Origin: Roseomonas sp.
GTDB lineage: Bacteria > Pseudomonadota > Alphaproteobacteria > Acetobacterales > Acetobacteraceae
Direction of reading: 5' to 3'
Length of the DNA: 64,000 bases
Assembly: GCA_020249775.1 (NCBI GenBank)
Contig: JADCFA010000003.1
Span: forward strand, 62,001 to 126,000
A program made the translations under genes and the position numbers. Below, piece by piece: positions 51,113-59,885 of this stretch. The notes under the pieces are model-generated. The model was not told the DNA's origin. It saw nothing but the letters and a program-made list of their open reading frames with translations, and did no database searches. The first letter of the stretch is position 1. Each line of letters starts with the position of its first letter.

Positions 51113-52309
51113 ATGGCCGACGACAACGCCAAAGACGGGCAAGGCTTCGCCACACGCATGTCTCATGCCGGGCGCGCGGGAACGCGGGTGCATGGCTTCG
51201 TCAATCCCGCCGTGCATCGCGGGTCCACCGTGCTGCACCCGAATTCCGAAGCGCGCCGCGCCTTCCAGAAGGATAAATGGAACCGCGTGATGACCTACGG
51301 CACCGCCGGCGGTCCCACACAATACGCGCTTGAAGATGTGGTTGCGGAAATTGAGGGCGGCACGCGCTGCGTGCTGGTTGGCACCGGCCTTGCCGCCGTG
51401 ACGGTGCCGTTGATGGCGTATTTGAAAACCGGCGATCATTGTCTGATGCCCGATTCCGCCTATGGCCCCGCGCGCAATGTTTGCAATGGGCTGCTCAAGG
51501 ATTGGGGGATTGAGACCACCTATTACAACCCGCTGATTGATGAGGCCGGCATCCGCGCGCTGATCCGCCCCAATACCAAGGTTGTTTATACCGAAAGCCC
51601 TGGCAGCCACACCTTCGAAGTGCAGGATGTGCCGGCCATTGCGCGCGCCGCCCATGCTGCCGGTTGCGTGGTGATGATGGACAATACCTGGGGCATTCAT
51701 CACTTCATGCCCTTTCAGCATGGCGTGGATGTCTCGATTCAGGCGCTGACAAAATATGTCGGCGGGCATTCGGATGTTTTGCTGGGTTCCATCACCGTGA
51801 ATAGCGAAAAGGATTATGAGATTATGCGCGGCGCGGCTTCCCAAATGGGGCATTTCGCCGCACCCGATGATTGCTGGCTGGCGCTGCGTGGCGCGCGCAC
51901 CATGCCCATCCGTTTGCAGCAGCAGGAGAAAAGCGGGCTTGAGGTGGCGCGCTGGTTTGAAAACCGGCCTGAGGTTCTGAGCGTGCTGCACCCTGCCCTG
52001 CCATCGCATCCCCAGCATGCCTTATGGAAGCGCGATTTTACTGGCGCTTGCAGCCTATTCGGCGTGGTGTTCAAGCCGCGCTATACGGAAGCGGATATCT
52101 TCAACTTCATTGATAGCCTCAAGCTTTTTGGCATTGGTGCTTCTTGGGGTGGCTTTGAAAGCCTGGCCTTGCCCACCACCGGCTTCATTACCCGCACCGC
52201 GACCAGCCCGGATTTGGGCGGCTTCACGGTGCGCATTCATATCGGGCTTGAGGATGTGAGCGATCTGATCGCTGATCTGACGCAGGGTTTGGCAACCCTG
52301 CCGAAATAA
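51113..52309 (+). CDS. metC: Cystathionine beta-lyase
   Basis: A 398-residue PLP enzyme of the Cys/Met metabolism family. Opening FATRMSHAGRAGTRVHGFVN is followed by VNPAVHRGSTVLHPN, the cofactor region GTGLAAVTVPLMAYLKTGDH, YTESPGSHTFEVQDV, MMDNTWGIHHFMPF, and the PLP lysine in SIQALTKYVGGHSDVLLG (Lys about residue 215). The form GHSDVLLG and the W-rich segments fit MetC rather than MetB/MetZ. It cleaves cystathionine to homocysteine, pyruvate and ammonia. Start is ATG 51113 right after the sulfurtransferase stop; the longer frame lies within that gene. Confidence 0.92.
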   Translation: MADDNAKDGQGFATRMSHAGRAGTRVHGFVNPAVHRGSTVLHPNSEARRAFQKDKWNRVMTYGTAGGPTQYALEDVVAEIEGGTRCVLVGTGLAAVTVPLMAYLKTGDHCLMPDSAYGPARNVCNGLLKDWGIETTYYNPLIDEAGIRALIRPNTKVVYTESPGSHTFEVQDVPAIARAAHAAGCVVMMDNTWGIHHFMPFQHGVDVSIQALTKYVGGHSDVLLGSITVNSEKDYEIMRGAASQMGHFAAPDDCWLALRGARTMPIRLQQQEKSGLEVARWFENRPEVLSVLHPALPSHPQHALWKRDFTGACSLFGVVFKPRYTEADIFNFIDSLKLFGIGASWGGFESLALPTTGFITRTATSPDLGGFTVRIHIGLEDVSDLIADLTQGLATLPK

Positions 52310-52355
52310 TGCGGCAGGTTAAGGGCCGCCCCACATCATGGGCGGCCCAATACCG

Positions 52356-52631
52356 TCAACGCTGGCTGCGCCCCGTCTCCACCCCGCGCTGATAGGCGCG
52401 CTGCTCATTTTCGCGCGATTGGCCGACCGCCAAGCCGCCAGCCGCGCCAACGCCAGCGCCAATCAACGCACCCCAGCCGGCATTGCCGGAAAAGGAGCCG
52501 ATCGCCGCACCACCCAGCGCGCCCGCGCCGGCACCAATCGCCGTGCTGCGCTGCTTATCGGTCATATCCGCGCAGCCGGTCGCTGCCAGCAGCGCCACGC
52601 ACGCGATACCTGTTTTCCATTTGCCAGCCAT
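52356..52631 (-). CDS. Small glycine-zipper lipoprotein
   Basis: A 91-residue envelope protein. The N-terminal ACVALLAATGCADM fits a lipoprotein signal with Cys at about residue 20. The middle is a glycine zipper: AIGAGAGALGGAAIGSFSGN and ALIGAGVGAAGGLAVG, as in YMGG/SlyB/OmpA-like glycine-zipper proteins. It ends in a polar tail. Start ATG 52631 follows the ribosome binding site in GGAGAATCCC. It lies 39 nt downstream of the Rap1a/Tai-like gene on the same strand and is probably co-transcribed. Role: outer-membrane stability or membrane insertion, by family only. Confidence 0.8.
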   Translation of the reverse strand: MAGKWKTGIACVALLAATGCADMTDKQRSTAIGAGAGALGGAAIGSFSGNAGWGALIGAGVGAAGGLAVGQSRENEQRAYQRGVETGRSQR

Positions 52632-52669
52632 GGGATTCTCCTTGGCGTTTGCCGTATTTCGATCTTGCA

Positions 52670-53095
52670 TCAGCGCCGCGCCGAACGCGTGGCGCAGGGG
52701 TATTGCGCAGCGGCAAAGCGCATCAGCCCATCGGCGGCACGCATGCCTTGGAACTGTGGATTAGCCGCCGACCAGGCGACAAAACTTGCCGCCACCTGAT
52801 CCAAGGTGGGCGATGGTGTCGGCAGGCAGAAGCCTGGCCGCGTGCCTTGGCGCTTATGCATCATGTCGCTGGTCTGGCCAGAGCCCACCAGCACGCCATG
52901 GCAGAAATGTATCGCCGCCGCGTAAGCGGGTTCCTGCGCCGTGGCGCCACAGAGCCGCGCCAAGGCGCCGGTGGTGCCGGCGCTGAAAGTCTCACCCGAA
53001 ATGGCGCCACCTTGCGCCGAAGCCGGCAGCGCGGCGCCCAATGTCACCGCAAATGCGGCCATGGGAAGGAAAGAAGCAAAACCGCGTAACGCCAT
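52670..53095 (-). CDS. Secreted Rap1a/Tai-like small protein
   Basis: A 141-residue protein with a signal peptide (FASFLPMAAFAVTLGAALPA, cleaved near ASAQG). The mature part has TTGALARLCGATAQEPAYAAA, an IHFCHGVLVG segment, PGFCLPTP, and the C-terminal AAQYPC, giving conserved Cys pairs like the Rap1a/Tai family, in which some members are immunity proteins against type VI effectors and others are orphan periplasmic proteins. No effector or T6SS gene is in the window. AGGAGGG precedes ATG 53095; the longer frame is not conserved. Confidence 0.75.
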   Translation of the reverse strand: MALRGFASFLPMAAFAVTLGAALPASAQGGAISGETFSAGTTGALARLCGATAQEPAYAAAIHFCHGVLVGSGQTSDMMHKRQGTRPGFCLPTPSPTLDQVAASFVAWSAANPQFQGMRAADGLMRFAAAQYPCATRSARR

Positions 53096-53159
53096 CACGC
53101 CCTCCTGTTCCGAAAGGAAGCATGATCTTAGGCACCGCACCCGCAGCTTGGCAATGCGA

Positions 53160-53657
53160 TCAGGCCTGCGCGCTGTGCAGAGCGTCCCCGCATTTCCCGC
53201 AATAGCCCTCGATCTCCACCGTGCTGCGCGCGGCGGAAAAGCCGGCCTTGGCAGCGGCAGCGGTGATCGCCGCGGCCACGCCATGATCGGAAATCTCCCG
53301 CGTCGCGCCACAGCCGCGGCAAATCAGGAATTGATGCGGGTGGTCATGCGCATGATCGTGATGCTGCCCATGGCCATCAAGCGCCTCAGCGCAGCCCATG
53401 AAGGCGTTCAGCCGTTCCAGCCGATGGATCAACCCCTGTTCCAGCAGGAAATCCAGCGCGCGATAGACAGTCGGCGGCGCGGCCTTGGCTCGGCTCGCCT
53501 TCAATTGATCAAGCAGCGCATAGGCACCGATAGGCGCTTCCGCTTCCAGCACCAGGCGCAGCACATCGCGGCGCAGCGGTGTGAGTTGCACACCGCGCGT
53601 CTGGCAAAGCGCCTCCGCCCTTTCGAGCGCCGTCAGAGAATGACCCGATCCATGCAT
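53160..53657 (-). CDS. zur: Fur-family zinc uptake regulator Zur
   Basis: A 165-residue Fur-family repressor. A winged helix ([40 protein letters not shown]) is followed by a dimerisation domain rich in His ([15 protein letters not shown]) and two CxxC pairs ([10 protein letters not shown] and YCGKCGD) that bind structural zinc. The absence of the Fe-type Fur N-terminal motif and the adjacent zinc genes support Zur rather than Fur. It is divergent from hisI/COG0523, and the Zur-box-like palindrome between them touches the hisI start. Confidence 0.88.
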   Translation of the reverse strand: MHGSGHSLTALERAEALCQTRGVQLTPLRRDVLRLVLEAEAPIGAYALLDQLKASRAKAAPPTVYRALDFLLEQGLIHRLERLNAFMGCAEALDGHGQHHDHAHDHPHQFLICRGCGATREISDHGVAAAITAAAAKAGFSAARSTVEIEGYCGKCGDALHSAQA

Positions 53658-53682
53658 GCCGCTTCCTAACAGAAGTTGCGAG

Positions 53683-53697
53683 TGTTATAAAGTAACA
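53683..53697 (+). promoter_or_regulatory. Zur-box-like palindrome
   Basis: TGTTATAAAGTAACA forms a TGTTA-N5-TAACA inverted repeat, ends at the base before the hisI ATG and lies 26 bp from the zur start on the other strand. Alphaproteobacterial Zur boxes have a similar TGTTAT-ATAACA core. Binding there would block hisI and the COG0523 gene when zinc is plentiful. Confidence 0.6.
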
Positions 53698-54117
53698 ATG
53701 ACGCTATCCGCCACCCCTATCTCCGCCCCTGCCCGCGAAGCCTTGCTCGCCGCGCTGAAGCCCGATGCCGCGGGGCTGATCCCCGCCATCGCACAGCAAC
53801 ATGATACGGGCGAAGTGCTGATGATGGCCTGGATGAATGCCGAAAGCCTGGCTGAGACACTCGCAACCGGCCGGGTCTGCTATTATTCGCGTTCCCGCAA
53901 GTCGCTATGGCGCAAGGGGGAGACTTCCGGTCAGCTGCAGATGCTGGTGGATCTCCGGCTTGATTGTGATGGCGATACCATTCTGCTGCTGGTGGATCAG
54001 CAGGGGGTTGCCTGCCATACCGGGCGGCGCAATTGCTTCTACCGCGCCCCGCGCGGCGAAGCGTTGGCGAATATCGCTGAACCGCTGATGGACCCGGAAG
54101 CGCTTTACCGCAAATGA
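53698..54117 (+). CDS. hisI: Phosphoribosyl-AMP cyclohydrolase, likely Zur-controlled copy
   Basis: A 139-residue HisI, the zinc enzyme that opens the adenine ring of PR-AMP in histidine synthesis. It has [50 protein letters not shown] (Mg aspartates and a zinc Cys) and [13 protein letters not shown] (the other two zinc Cys). The metal ligands are intact. HisE is not fused. Start ATG 53698, just after the Zur-box-like site. Its ATGA overlap with the COG0523 gene and the divergent zur gene resemble known Zur regulons with extra hisI copies. I cannot see whether another hisI exists. Confidence 0.93.
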   Translation: MTLSATPISAPAREALLAALKPDAAGLIPAIAQQHDTGEVLMMAWMNAESLAETLATGRVCYYSRSRKSLWRKGETSGQLQMLVDLRLDCDGDTILLLVDQQGVACHTGRRNCFYRAPRGEALANIAEPLMDPEALYRK

Positions 54118-55160
54118 CGCCCATTCCCGTCACGGTGCTGACCGGCTTTTTGGGCGCGGGCAAGACCACGCTTCTCAACCGGCTGCTGAAGCATCCGGAC
54201 ATGGCCGGCTGTGCTGTTCTCATCAATGAATTTGGCGAAATTGGCCTCGATCATCTGCTGGTCGAAAAGCTTGATGAAGACACCGTGCTGCTCAATGCCG
54301 GCTGTCTTTGCTGCACCATTCGCGGTGATTTGCAGCGCGCCTTGCGTGGTTTGGCGCTGAAAGCGGAAGCGGGGCATGATATTCGCCGTGTGCTGATTGA
54401 AACCACCGGCCTTGCTGATCCCGCGCCCATTCTGCAAACGCTGATGAACGACCCGGTGGCGCTGCGGTCCTTCCGCTTGGATGGCGTGGTGACGGTGGTG
54501 GATGCGGTGCTTGGCAGCACAACGCTGGACGCGCAGATTGAGGCCGTGAAGCAGGCTGCCGTGGCCGACCGGCTGATCCTGAGCAAGACGGATATTGCAA
54601 CTGTGGATCAAATCAACGCACTTGAAGCGCGCCTGCATGCGCTCAATCCCGGCGCGCCAATCCAGCGCGTTGTGGCAGGTGATGTCGCGCCGGATTTCCT
54701 GTTTGGCGCGGGCAGCTTTGATCCCAGCGCAAAAATCGCCGAGGTCGCAGATTGGTTGGCAGCGGAAGCCGTGCATCACCACCATCATCACGACCATCAC
54801 CATGATCCGAACCGCCATGATGCGCGGATCCAGGCGTTCGGTCTGACCTTCACAGAACCCCTCCCCTGGGAAGGCTTGGCGAGTTGGCTGGAAATGCTCG
54901 CCATCACGCGCGGCGCCAGCATCCTTCGCATGAAGGCCATCTTGAATTTGCAGGGAGAAGATCGCCCGGTGGTGCTGCATGGCGTGCAGCATGTGTTCCA
55001 CCCGCCGGAGCGCCTGGCCGCCTGGCCCGCAGGGCATGATCGGTGCTCCCGCATCGTCTTTATCCTGCGTGATCTGGACCGTGCCGTTGTGGAAGAAGGC
55101 TTGGCCGCCTTTCTGCAAGCGGCGCGCGACAAGGCCGCGCTTGCGGCGGGCACAACATGA
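54114..55160 (+). CDS. COG0523 family GTPase, putative zinc metallochaperone
   Basis: A 348-residue GTPase of the CobW/ZagA group. It has Walker [16 protein letters not shown], the metal motif [11 protein letters not shown] (Cys 64, 66, 67), [14 protein letters not shown] (switch), and [14 protein letters not shown] (GTP specificity). A His-rich loop (about residues 221-233, [13 protein letters not shown]) separates the GTPase and C-terminal domains and should bind zinc. Under zinc shortage such proteins deliver zinc to key client enzymes. The coupling to hisI and divergent zur supports zinc, not cobalt, as the metal, with HisI as a possible client. Confidence 0.93.
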   Translation: MTPIPVTVLTGFLGAGKTTLLNRLLKHPDMAGCAVLINEFGEIGLDHLLVEKLDEDTVLLNAGCLCCTIRGDLQRALRGLALKAEAGHDIRRVLIETTGLADPAPILQTLMNDPVALRSFRLDGVVTVVDAVLGSTTLDAQIEAVKQAAVADRLILSKTDIATVDQINALEARLHALNPGAPIQRVVAGDVAPDFLFGAGSFDPSAKIAEVADWLAAEAVHHHHHHDHHHDPNRHDARIQAFGLTFTEPLPWEGLASWLEMLAITRGASILRMKAILNLQGEDRPVVLHGVQHVFHPPERLAAWPAGHDRCSRIVFILRDLDRAVVEEGLAAFLQAARDKAALAAGTT

Positions 55161-55195
55161 TTCCGCTGCGCAGCAATCTCCGCTAAAAGCGCCCC

Positions 55196-55798
55196 ATGCC
55201 CCCTGCCCCTTTGACCTTTGAGACCCTGTCTGGCGCCGCGCTGTCCGCGCGGCTGGATGCCTTGGCCGGTTTGCGCATCCGCGTCTTTCGCGAATGGCCC
55301 TATTTGTATGAGGGCGATGCGGCCTATGAGGCGCGCTACTTGGCAGCCTATGCGCAAAGCCCCGGCGCCTTGGTGGTGGCGGCCAGCACAGCAGAGGGTG
55401 AGGCCGTTGGCATGGCAACCTGCCAGCCCGGCACGGAAGCGAACGAAAAGCTCCGCGCCGCTTGGACCATTGCTGGGCTGGATGCTGCCCGCCTCTGCTA
55501 TTTCGGCGAAAGTGTTCTCTTGCCGGAATATCGCGGCCAGGGTGCGGGCGTGCGGTTTTTTGAGGAACGCGAAGCCCATGCGCGACGCCTTGGGCTTTCC
55601 ATCGCGGCGTTTTGCGCCGTGGTGCGCAATGAAAACGACCCGCGCCGGCCGCGCGATTACACACCGCTGGATCGGTTCTGGCGTAATCGTGGCTATGCGT
55701 CGCGGCCGGATATCTCAACAGTGATGTCCTGGCGCGAGGTCGGCGATACGCGCGAAACGCCGCATGTGTTGTCCTTTTGGATCAAGCGGCTTTCATGA
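55196..55798 (+). CDS. GNAT family N-acetyltransferase
   Basis: A 200-residue acetyltransferase. The acetyl-CoA loop is in LLPEYRGQGAGVRFFEERE (R/QxxGxG/A type), preceded by a strand ending FGESVLL. N-terminal part LAGLRIRVFREWPYLYEGDA is common in amino-group acetyltransferases. The acceptor is unknown. Its stop overlaps the nitrilase-family gene by ATGA, and that one overlaps lpxB, so the three form a translationally coupled set. Confidence 0.88.
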   Translation: MPPAPLTFETLSGAALSARLDALAGLRIRVFREWPYLYEGDAAYEARYLAAYAQSPGALVVAASTAEGEAVGMATCQPGTEANEKLRAAWTIAGLDAARLCYFGESVLLPEYRGQGAGVRFFEEREAHARRLGLSIAAFCAVVRNENDPRRPRDYTPLDRFWRNRGYASRPDISTVMSWREVGDTRETPHVLSFWIKRLS

Positions 55799-56685
55799 CG
55801 CCGGCGCAACCCATCCGGCTTGGGCTGCTGCAATATCCGGTGGGGCGCCCGGCCTCCATTGCGGATTTCGCCAAGGGGCTTGATCGCTGGCTGGAAGAAG
55901 GCCGCGCGAGCGCGGATTTGCTGGTGCTGCCGGAATATGCCGCGGTGGAACTGGGCGCTGCGTTGAATGGCGGCAAGGCAACCGAAGCCGCCGAGCTTGC
56001 CGCCATGATCGCCGCCGCACCGGATATCCTGGCGGCGATGCGCGATGCCGCGCGGCGCCATCAGGTCTGGCTGCAACCCGGCACATTGCCGATGCGTACT
56101 GCTGATGGCCGCGTGATCAATCGCGCGCCCTTGATCACGCCAGAAGGCCGCATCGCCTTTCAGGACAAGCGCGCCATGACGCGTTTTGAGACTGAACGCT
56201 GGGGCGTCAGCCAAGGCGCCGATCCCAATGTGTTTGACACGCCCTGGGGCCGGATCGGCATTTCGATTTGCTACGATATCGAATTTCCGAAACATGCGCG
56301 CGTGCAAATCATGGCCGGCGCCTGGCTGATCCTGGCGCCGAGTTGCACGGACACACTCGCCGGTTTCAATCGCGTGCATTTCTCGGCGCGTGCACGCGCC
56401 TTGGAAAACCAATGCTATGTCGCGATCACGCCAACCGTCGGTGAAGCGCCCTGGTCTGCCGCGCTTGATGTCAATCGCGGTCGCGCCGGCGTTTTCGGCC
56501 CGATGGATCGCGGCTTTCCCGCTGATGGTATTCTGGCCGAGGGTCAGATGGATGCGCCGGGCTGGGTATTTTGCACGCTCGATCCAGGCCTGATTGAAGC
56601 GGTGCGGCGCGATGGCGCCGTGCTCAATCACCGCGATTGGCCAAGGGCGCCCTTCGCCAAGCCCAAACCCGCCAGCTTTGCATGA
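55795..56685 (+). CDS. Carbon-nitrogen hydrolase (nitrilase superfamily)
   Basis: A 296-residue amidase. The Glu-Lys-Cys triad is visible: Glu in LLVLPEYAAVE (about residue 45), Lys in AFQDKRAMTRFE (about 123), Cys in GISICYDIEFPKHARV (about 160). The WGRIGISICYDIEFP segment fits aliphatic amidases or omega-amidases such as Nit2, not N-carbamoylputrescine hydrolases. The start is ATG 55795, overlapping the GNAT gene; the end overlaps lpxB. Substrate unknown. Confidence 0.91.
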   Translation: MTPAQPIRLGLLQYPVGRPASIADFAKGLDRWLEEGRASADLLVLPEYAAVELGAALNGGKATEAAELAAMIAAAPDILAAMRDAARRHQVWLQPGTLPMRTADGRVINRAPLITPEGRIAFQDKRAMTRFETERWGVSQGADPNVFDTPWGRIGISICYDIEFPKHARVQIMAGAWLILAPSCTDTLAGFNRVHFSARARALENQCYVAITPTVGEAPWSAALDVNRGRAGVFGPMDRGFPADGILAEGQMDAPGWVFCTLDPGLIEAVRRDGAVLNHRDWPRAPFAKPKPASFA

Positions 56686-57830
56686 CGCTGATCTATATCA
56701 TCGCCGGTGAGGCTTCAGGCGATGTGCTCGGCGCGCGGCTGATCGCGGCTTTGCGCAAGGCGCGGCCTGATTTGCAATTTGCCGGCATTGGCGGTGAACG
56801 CATGGCCGAACAGGGCATGCCAAGCCTTTTCCCCTACCGCGAATTGGCGCTGATGGGCTTACTGGAAGTGCTGCCGCGCATCCGCCAATTGAAGCGCCGC
56901 CTGGCGGAGACCGAGGCTGATATCGTTGCCCGCCAACCCGCCCTGCTGGTCACGATTGACAGCCCCGGCTTCACGCTCCGCATCGCGAAAGCCGTAAAGC
57001 CGCAAGGCATTCGCGTGATGCATTATGTCGCACCGCAAGTCTGGGCCTGGCGGCCGGGGCGCGTCAAAAAACTGCGCCGCAAGATTGACCATTTGCTCTG
57101 CCTACTGCCCTTCGAGCCTGGGTTTTTCGAAGCGGCTGATATACCCGTAACTTTCGTGGGACATCCCGTCTTGGAAAGCGGCGTTGATCAGGGAAATGCC
57201 GCGCGCTTCCGCGCCCGTCATGGGCTGGCAGCCTCAGATCGCCCGCTGATCATCATGCCGGGCAGTCGGCGCATTGAAGCCACGCGCCTGTTGCCGATTT
57301 TTGGTGCCAGCTTGAAGGCTGTGCTGCCGCAAAACCCAGCGCTGCGCCCGGTCATTCCTGTCTCGCCCATCGTCGCATCTTTGGTGCGCGAAGCGGCTGC
57401 CGCTTGGCCCGCCAAACCCATTCTGGTGGAAGACATTGCCGATAAGCATGATGCCTTCGCGGCGGCAGCGGAAAACGGTGCGGGGCTGATCAAATCCGGC
57501 ACCTCCTCGCTGGAAATGGCGGTAGCCGGCGTGCCGCATATCGTTGCATATCGCGTCAATCCCATCACGGCAGCGATTGCGCGGCGGCTGATCAAGGTGC
57601 CGCATGCCTCACTCGTTAATCTGCTCTGCGCAAGGGAAGTGGTGCCGGAACGCATTCAGGAAAGCTGCACCCCTGAAGCACTTGCCGCCGCCCTACTGCC
57701 CTTGTTGCAGGATCAAGCTACCATCGCAGCGCAGCGCCAGGGTTTCGCTGAAACCCTGGCCAAGTTAAGCGCGCCGGAAGGCACGCCATCCGAAGCGGCG
57801 GCGAAGGCTGTCCTCGCCGCCCTTCCATAA
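56682..57830 (+). CDS. lpxB: Lipid-A-disaccharide synthase
   Basis: A 382-residue peripheral membrane glycosyltransferase (GT19) that joins UDP-diacylglucosamine and lipid X to make the lipid A disaccharide. It has IIAGEASGDVLGARLIAALR, FAGIGGERMAEQGM, LMGLLEVLPRIRQL, HYVAPQVWAWRPGR, FVGHPVLES and IKSGTSSLEMAVAGVPHIVA. lpxA/lpxD/lpxI are not in the window. In related genomes lpxB often stands near a Gfo/Idh oxidoreductase, as here at 59.9-60.8 kb. The start is ATG 56682, overlapping the previous stop. Confidence 0.95.
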   Translation: MTLIYIIAGEASGDVLGARLIAALRKARPDLQFAGIGGERMAEQGMPSLFPYRELALMGLLEVLPRIRQLKRRLAETEADIVARQPALLVTIDSPGFTLRIAKAVKPQGIRVMHYVAPQVWAWRPGRVKKLRRKIDHLLCLLPFEPGFFEAADIPVTFVGHPVLESGVDQGNAARFRARHGLAASDRPLIIMPGSRRIEATRLLPIFGASLKAVLPQNPALRPVIPVSPIVASLVREAAAAWPAKPILVEDIADKHDAFAAAAENGAGLIKSGTSSLEMAVAGVPHIVAYRVNPITAAIARRLIKVPHASLVNLLCAREVVPERIQESCTPEALAAALLPLLQDQATIAAQRQGFAETLAKLSAPEGTPSEAAAKAVLAALP

Positions 57831-57835
57831 TTCCA

Positions 57836-58609
57836 TCAGGGCTGCATATGCGCCCCACCGCATTGCACCCAATTCTGCCCGGTGATGAAGGAAGCCCCTT
57901 CGGACAGCAGGAAGCAGATCAAGGGCGCCACTTCGGAAGGCTGCGCCACGCGCCCAAGCGGAATGCGCGCGAGCGTGCGTTCGCGGAAGCGTTCTGAACG
58001 AATCACCTCGGTCATTGGTGTTTCCACCGTGCCGAAGCCAACACTATTCACGCGAATGCCATAACGCGCCCATTCGCTTGCCGCTGTCATGGTAATGCCG
58101 AAAAGTCCGGATTTGGCGGCGGCGTAATTCACCTGCCCGATGCTGCCCCTTTTGCCGGCGGTGGAGGAAATATTCACAATCGCGCCCGGGCGTTCCTCAC
58201 CGGCGCGCGCGCGTTCGATCATGTGCTTGCCCACCGCCTGCTGCATCAAATGGCAGGCGGTCAGGTTGACATTGATCACTTCCTGCCATTGGCGGAGCGT
58301 CATTTTCTCGATCATCGCAGGCCGCGTGATGCCGGCGCAATTCACCAGGCCATGCACGGCGCCAAACCGCGCCACCGCATCGGCCACGCATTGCGGGCCG
58401 AAGGCTTCATCGCTGACATCGCCTTCAATCGCCATGGTGCGATCCCCAGCCAGGTCTTCGGCAACCTGCATCAGGGTTTCGCGATTGCGCTCCACCATCA
58501 CCAGATTGCCTTCAAGCCCCAGCACCAATTCGGAAATGGCGCGGCCAATCCCCTGCCCCGCGCCGGTTACGATGATGGTCTTGCCCGCAAGCGCCATCGG
58601 ATTCATCAT
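57836..58609 (-). CDS. SDR family oxidoreductase
   Basis: A 257-residue classical short-chain dehydrogenase. Cofactor motif IIVTGAGQGIGRAI, then NCAGITRP, catalytic Ser in VNISSTAGKRGSI and Tyr-x3-Lys in VNYAAAKSGLFG. The C-terminal SGASFITGQNWVQCGG-type end (EGASFITGQNWVQCGG) is standard. It begins with two Met codons at 58609 and 58606; a longer frame reaches into the next gene without conservation. Substrate unknown. Its start lies 38 nt from the stop of the ketopantoate-reductase-like gene upstream on the same strand. Confidence 0.92.
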   Translation of the reverse strand: MMNPMALAGKTIIVTGAGQGIGRAISELVLGLEGNLVMVERNRETLMQVAEDLAGDRTMAIEGDVSDEAFGPQCVADAVARFGAVHGLVNCAGITRPAMIEKMTLRQWQEVINVNLTACHLMQQAVGKHMIERARAGEERPGAIVNISSTAGKRGSIGQVNYAAAKSGLFGITMTAASEWARYGIRVNSVGFGTVETPMTEVIRSERFRERTLARIPLGRVAQPSEVAPLICFLLSEGASFITGQNWVQCGGAHMQP

Positions 58610-58647
58610 GATCGTTTCCTTCCTTGTTTTGTCTGCAAAACTTGTTT

Positions 58648-59712
58648 TCAATTCAACCGCAAGCCGCGGATCAATTCTGGGCTTGGCTTGGCGTCACCGC
58701 GTTCGACCCGCTTCACAATATCGGTCAGCGCGGCATTGGCCGGCGCATCAATGCCAATCGTGGCACCCTTATCCACGACAAAGCCGTTCAGAAATTCAAT
58801 CTCCGTCCGGCGGCCCTTCACCATATCCTGGCCCATGGAAGGCCGATGCGCGCCACCACCACCCTTGGCTGTTTCCGCCAGGCGATGCTCATCATAGGTC
58901 TGGCGCGCTGCCGCATCACCCTCACCCGCGCGGGCGATGATCTCGGGATCCAGGTGGAAAATCTCCTCCAGATCGTAACCCAGCGCCTGCCCGATGCGGA
59001 TCGCCTCAGCCCCCAAACGCGCCGCAAAAGCGCGAATGGCGTCATCGGCCACCATATCGCGCGTGGTGAGCCCCGTGCAGGCGGAAAGCCCATTGCCCAT
59101 GACATTGGCAACAAGTTTCGACCAGCGCTCACCCCAAAGATTGCTGGTGGTCAAAGCACTATCGGTCAGCCCGACAAGCTTGGTGATGTGTTCCGCGCGC
59201 GGCGAAATCCGCCCATGCGGTTCGCCCACGCGAAACACCGTATGCGCCGCGCCGCTTTTGCCTGCCGCGCGCCGCACATGGCCAGGCTCTGCCAATTCCA
59301 CCGTGATAAGGCTCGCAATCGCGCCAAGCACGCGGCCCCAGCCGACAATGCCCGCGATCACTTCCTCATTGATGCAATTCTGCAGCGAAACCACATACCC
59401 ATTGGGCGAGAGATATTGCGCGATCATCGTCGTCGCCCAGGCCGTGTCATATGATTTCATGCAGATGAAGGCGATGTCTATCGGCTTTTCCTTTGCCAGC
59501 GCCTGCACTTCCGTCAAATGCAGCGCGCGCGGCCTCACGGTGAATTCCGGCACATCGCGCAAATGGGTGATGCGAAGGCCGGTCTTCCGCATCGCCTCCA
59601 CATGCTCGGGCCAGGGGTCAATGAAGGTCACATCCTCCCCCGCTTGCACCATATGCGCGCCGGCATAACCGCCAACCGCGCCCGCCCCAAAAATCGCTAT
59701 TCTTGGCTTCAT
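58648..59712 (-). CDS. 2-dehydropantoate 2-reductase family protein
   Basis: A 354-residue NADPH-dependent reductase with IAIFGAGAVGGYAGAHMVQA at the start, IAFICMKSYDTAWATTMI, VVSLQNCINEEVIAGIV, KLVANVMGNGLSACTGLTTR and a C-terminal RRTEIEFLNGFVVDKGATIG. It belongs to the PanE/ApbA superfamily. At 354 residues it is longer than E. coli PanE (303), and many such homologues reduce other 2-oxo acids, so pantothenate synthesis is not certain. Start ATG 59712 opens the Rossmann motif. Upstream of the SDR gene and probably co-transcribed. Confidence 0.9.
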   Translation of the reverse strand: MKPRIAIFGAGAVGGYAGAHMVQAGEDVTFIDPWPEHVEAMRKTGLRITHLRDVPEFTVRPRALHLTEVQALAKEKPIDIAFICMKSYDTAWATTMIAQYLSPNGYVVSLQNCINEEVIAGIVGWGRVLGAIASLITVELAEPGHVRRAAGKSGAAHTVFRVGEPHGRISPRAEHITKLVGLTDSALTTSNLWGERWSKLVANVMGNGLSACTGLTTRDMVADDAIRAFAARLGAEAIRIGQALGYDLEEIFHLDPEIIARAGEGDAAARQTYDEHRLAETAKGGGGAHRPSMGQDMVKGRRTEIEFLNGFVVDKGATIGIDAPANAALTDIVKRVERGDAKPSPELIRGLRLN

Positions 59713-59836
59713 CGCGTTTCCCCAAACTAAGCTCGCGTGATGCTCCGCCCGGAATCGCACGGCGGCAAGAGGGGGTCAGGCGCTGGCCCTAAGCGTCTGA
59801 TCCGCGAAGGCGGAATCGCCGGAGCGGTGAATCAGC

Positions 59837-59885
59837 CGCTCAAACAAAACCATGAAGTGATCCGGCGAATCGGATCACTTCATGG
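59837..59885 (-). terminator. Strong intrinsic terminator of the Gfo/Idh gene
   Basis: A perfect 15-bp inverted repeat, CCATGAAGTGATCCG (59850-59864) and CGGATCACTTCATGG (59871-59885), with a 6-nt loop. On the minus strand the stem begins in the last codons of the gene, contains its TGA, and is followed by TTTTGTTTG. This is a rho-independent terminator that overlaps the end of the coding sequence. Confidence 0.85.

Noticed and set aside
54105-55718. 537-codon ORF antisense to the COG0523 and GNAT genes
   Set aside because: It crosses two well-supported genes and has no recognisable domain; composition is typical of an antisense frame.
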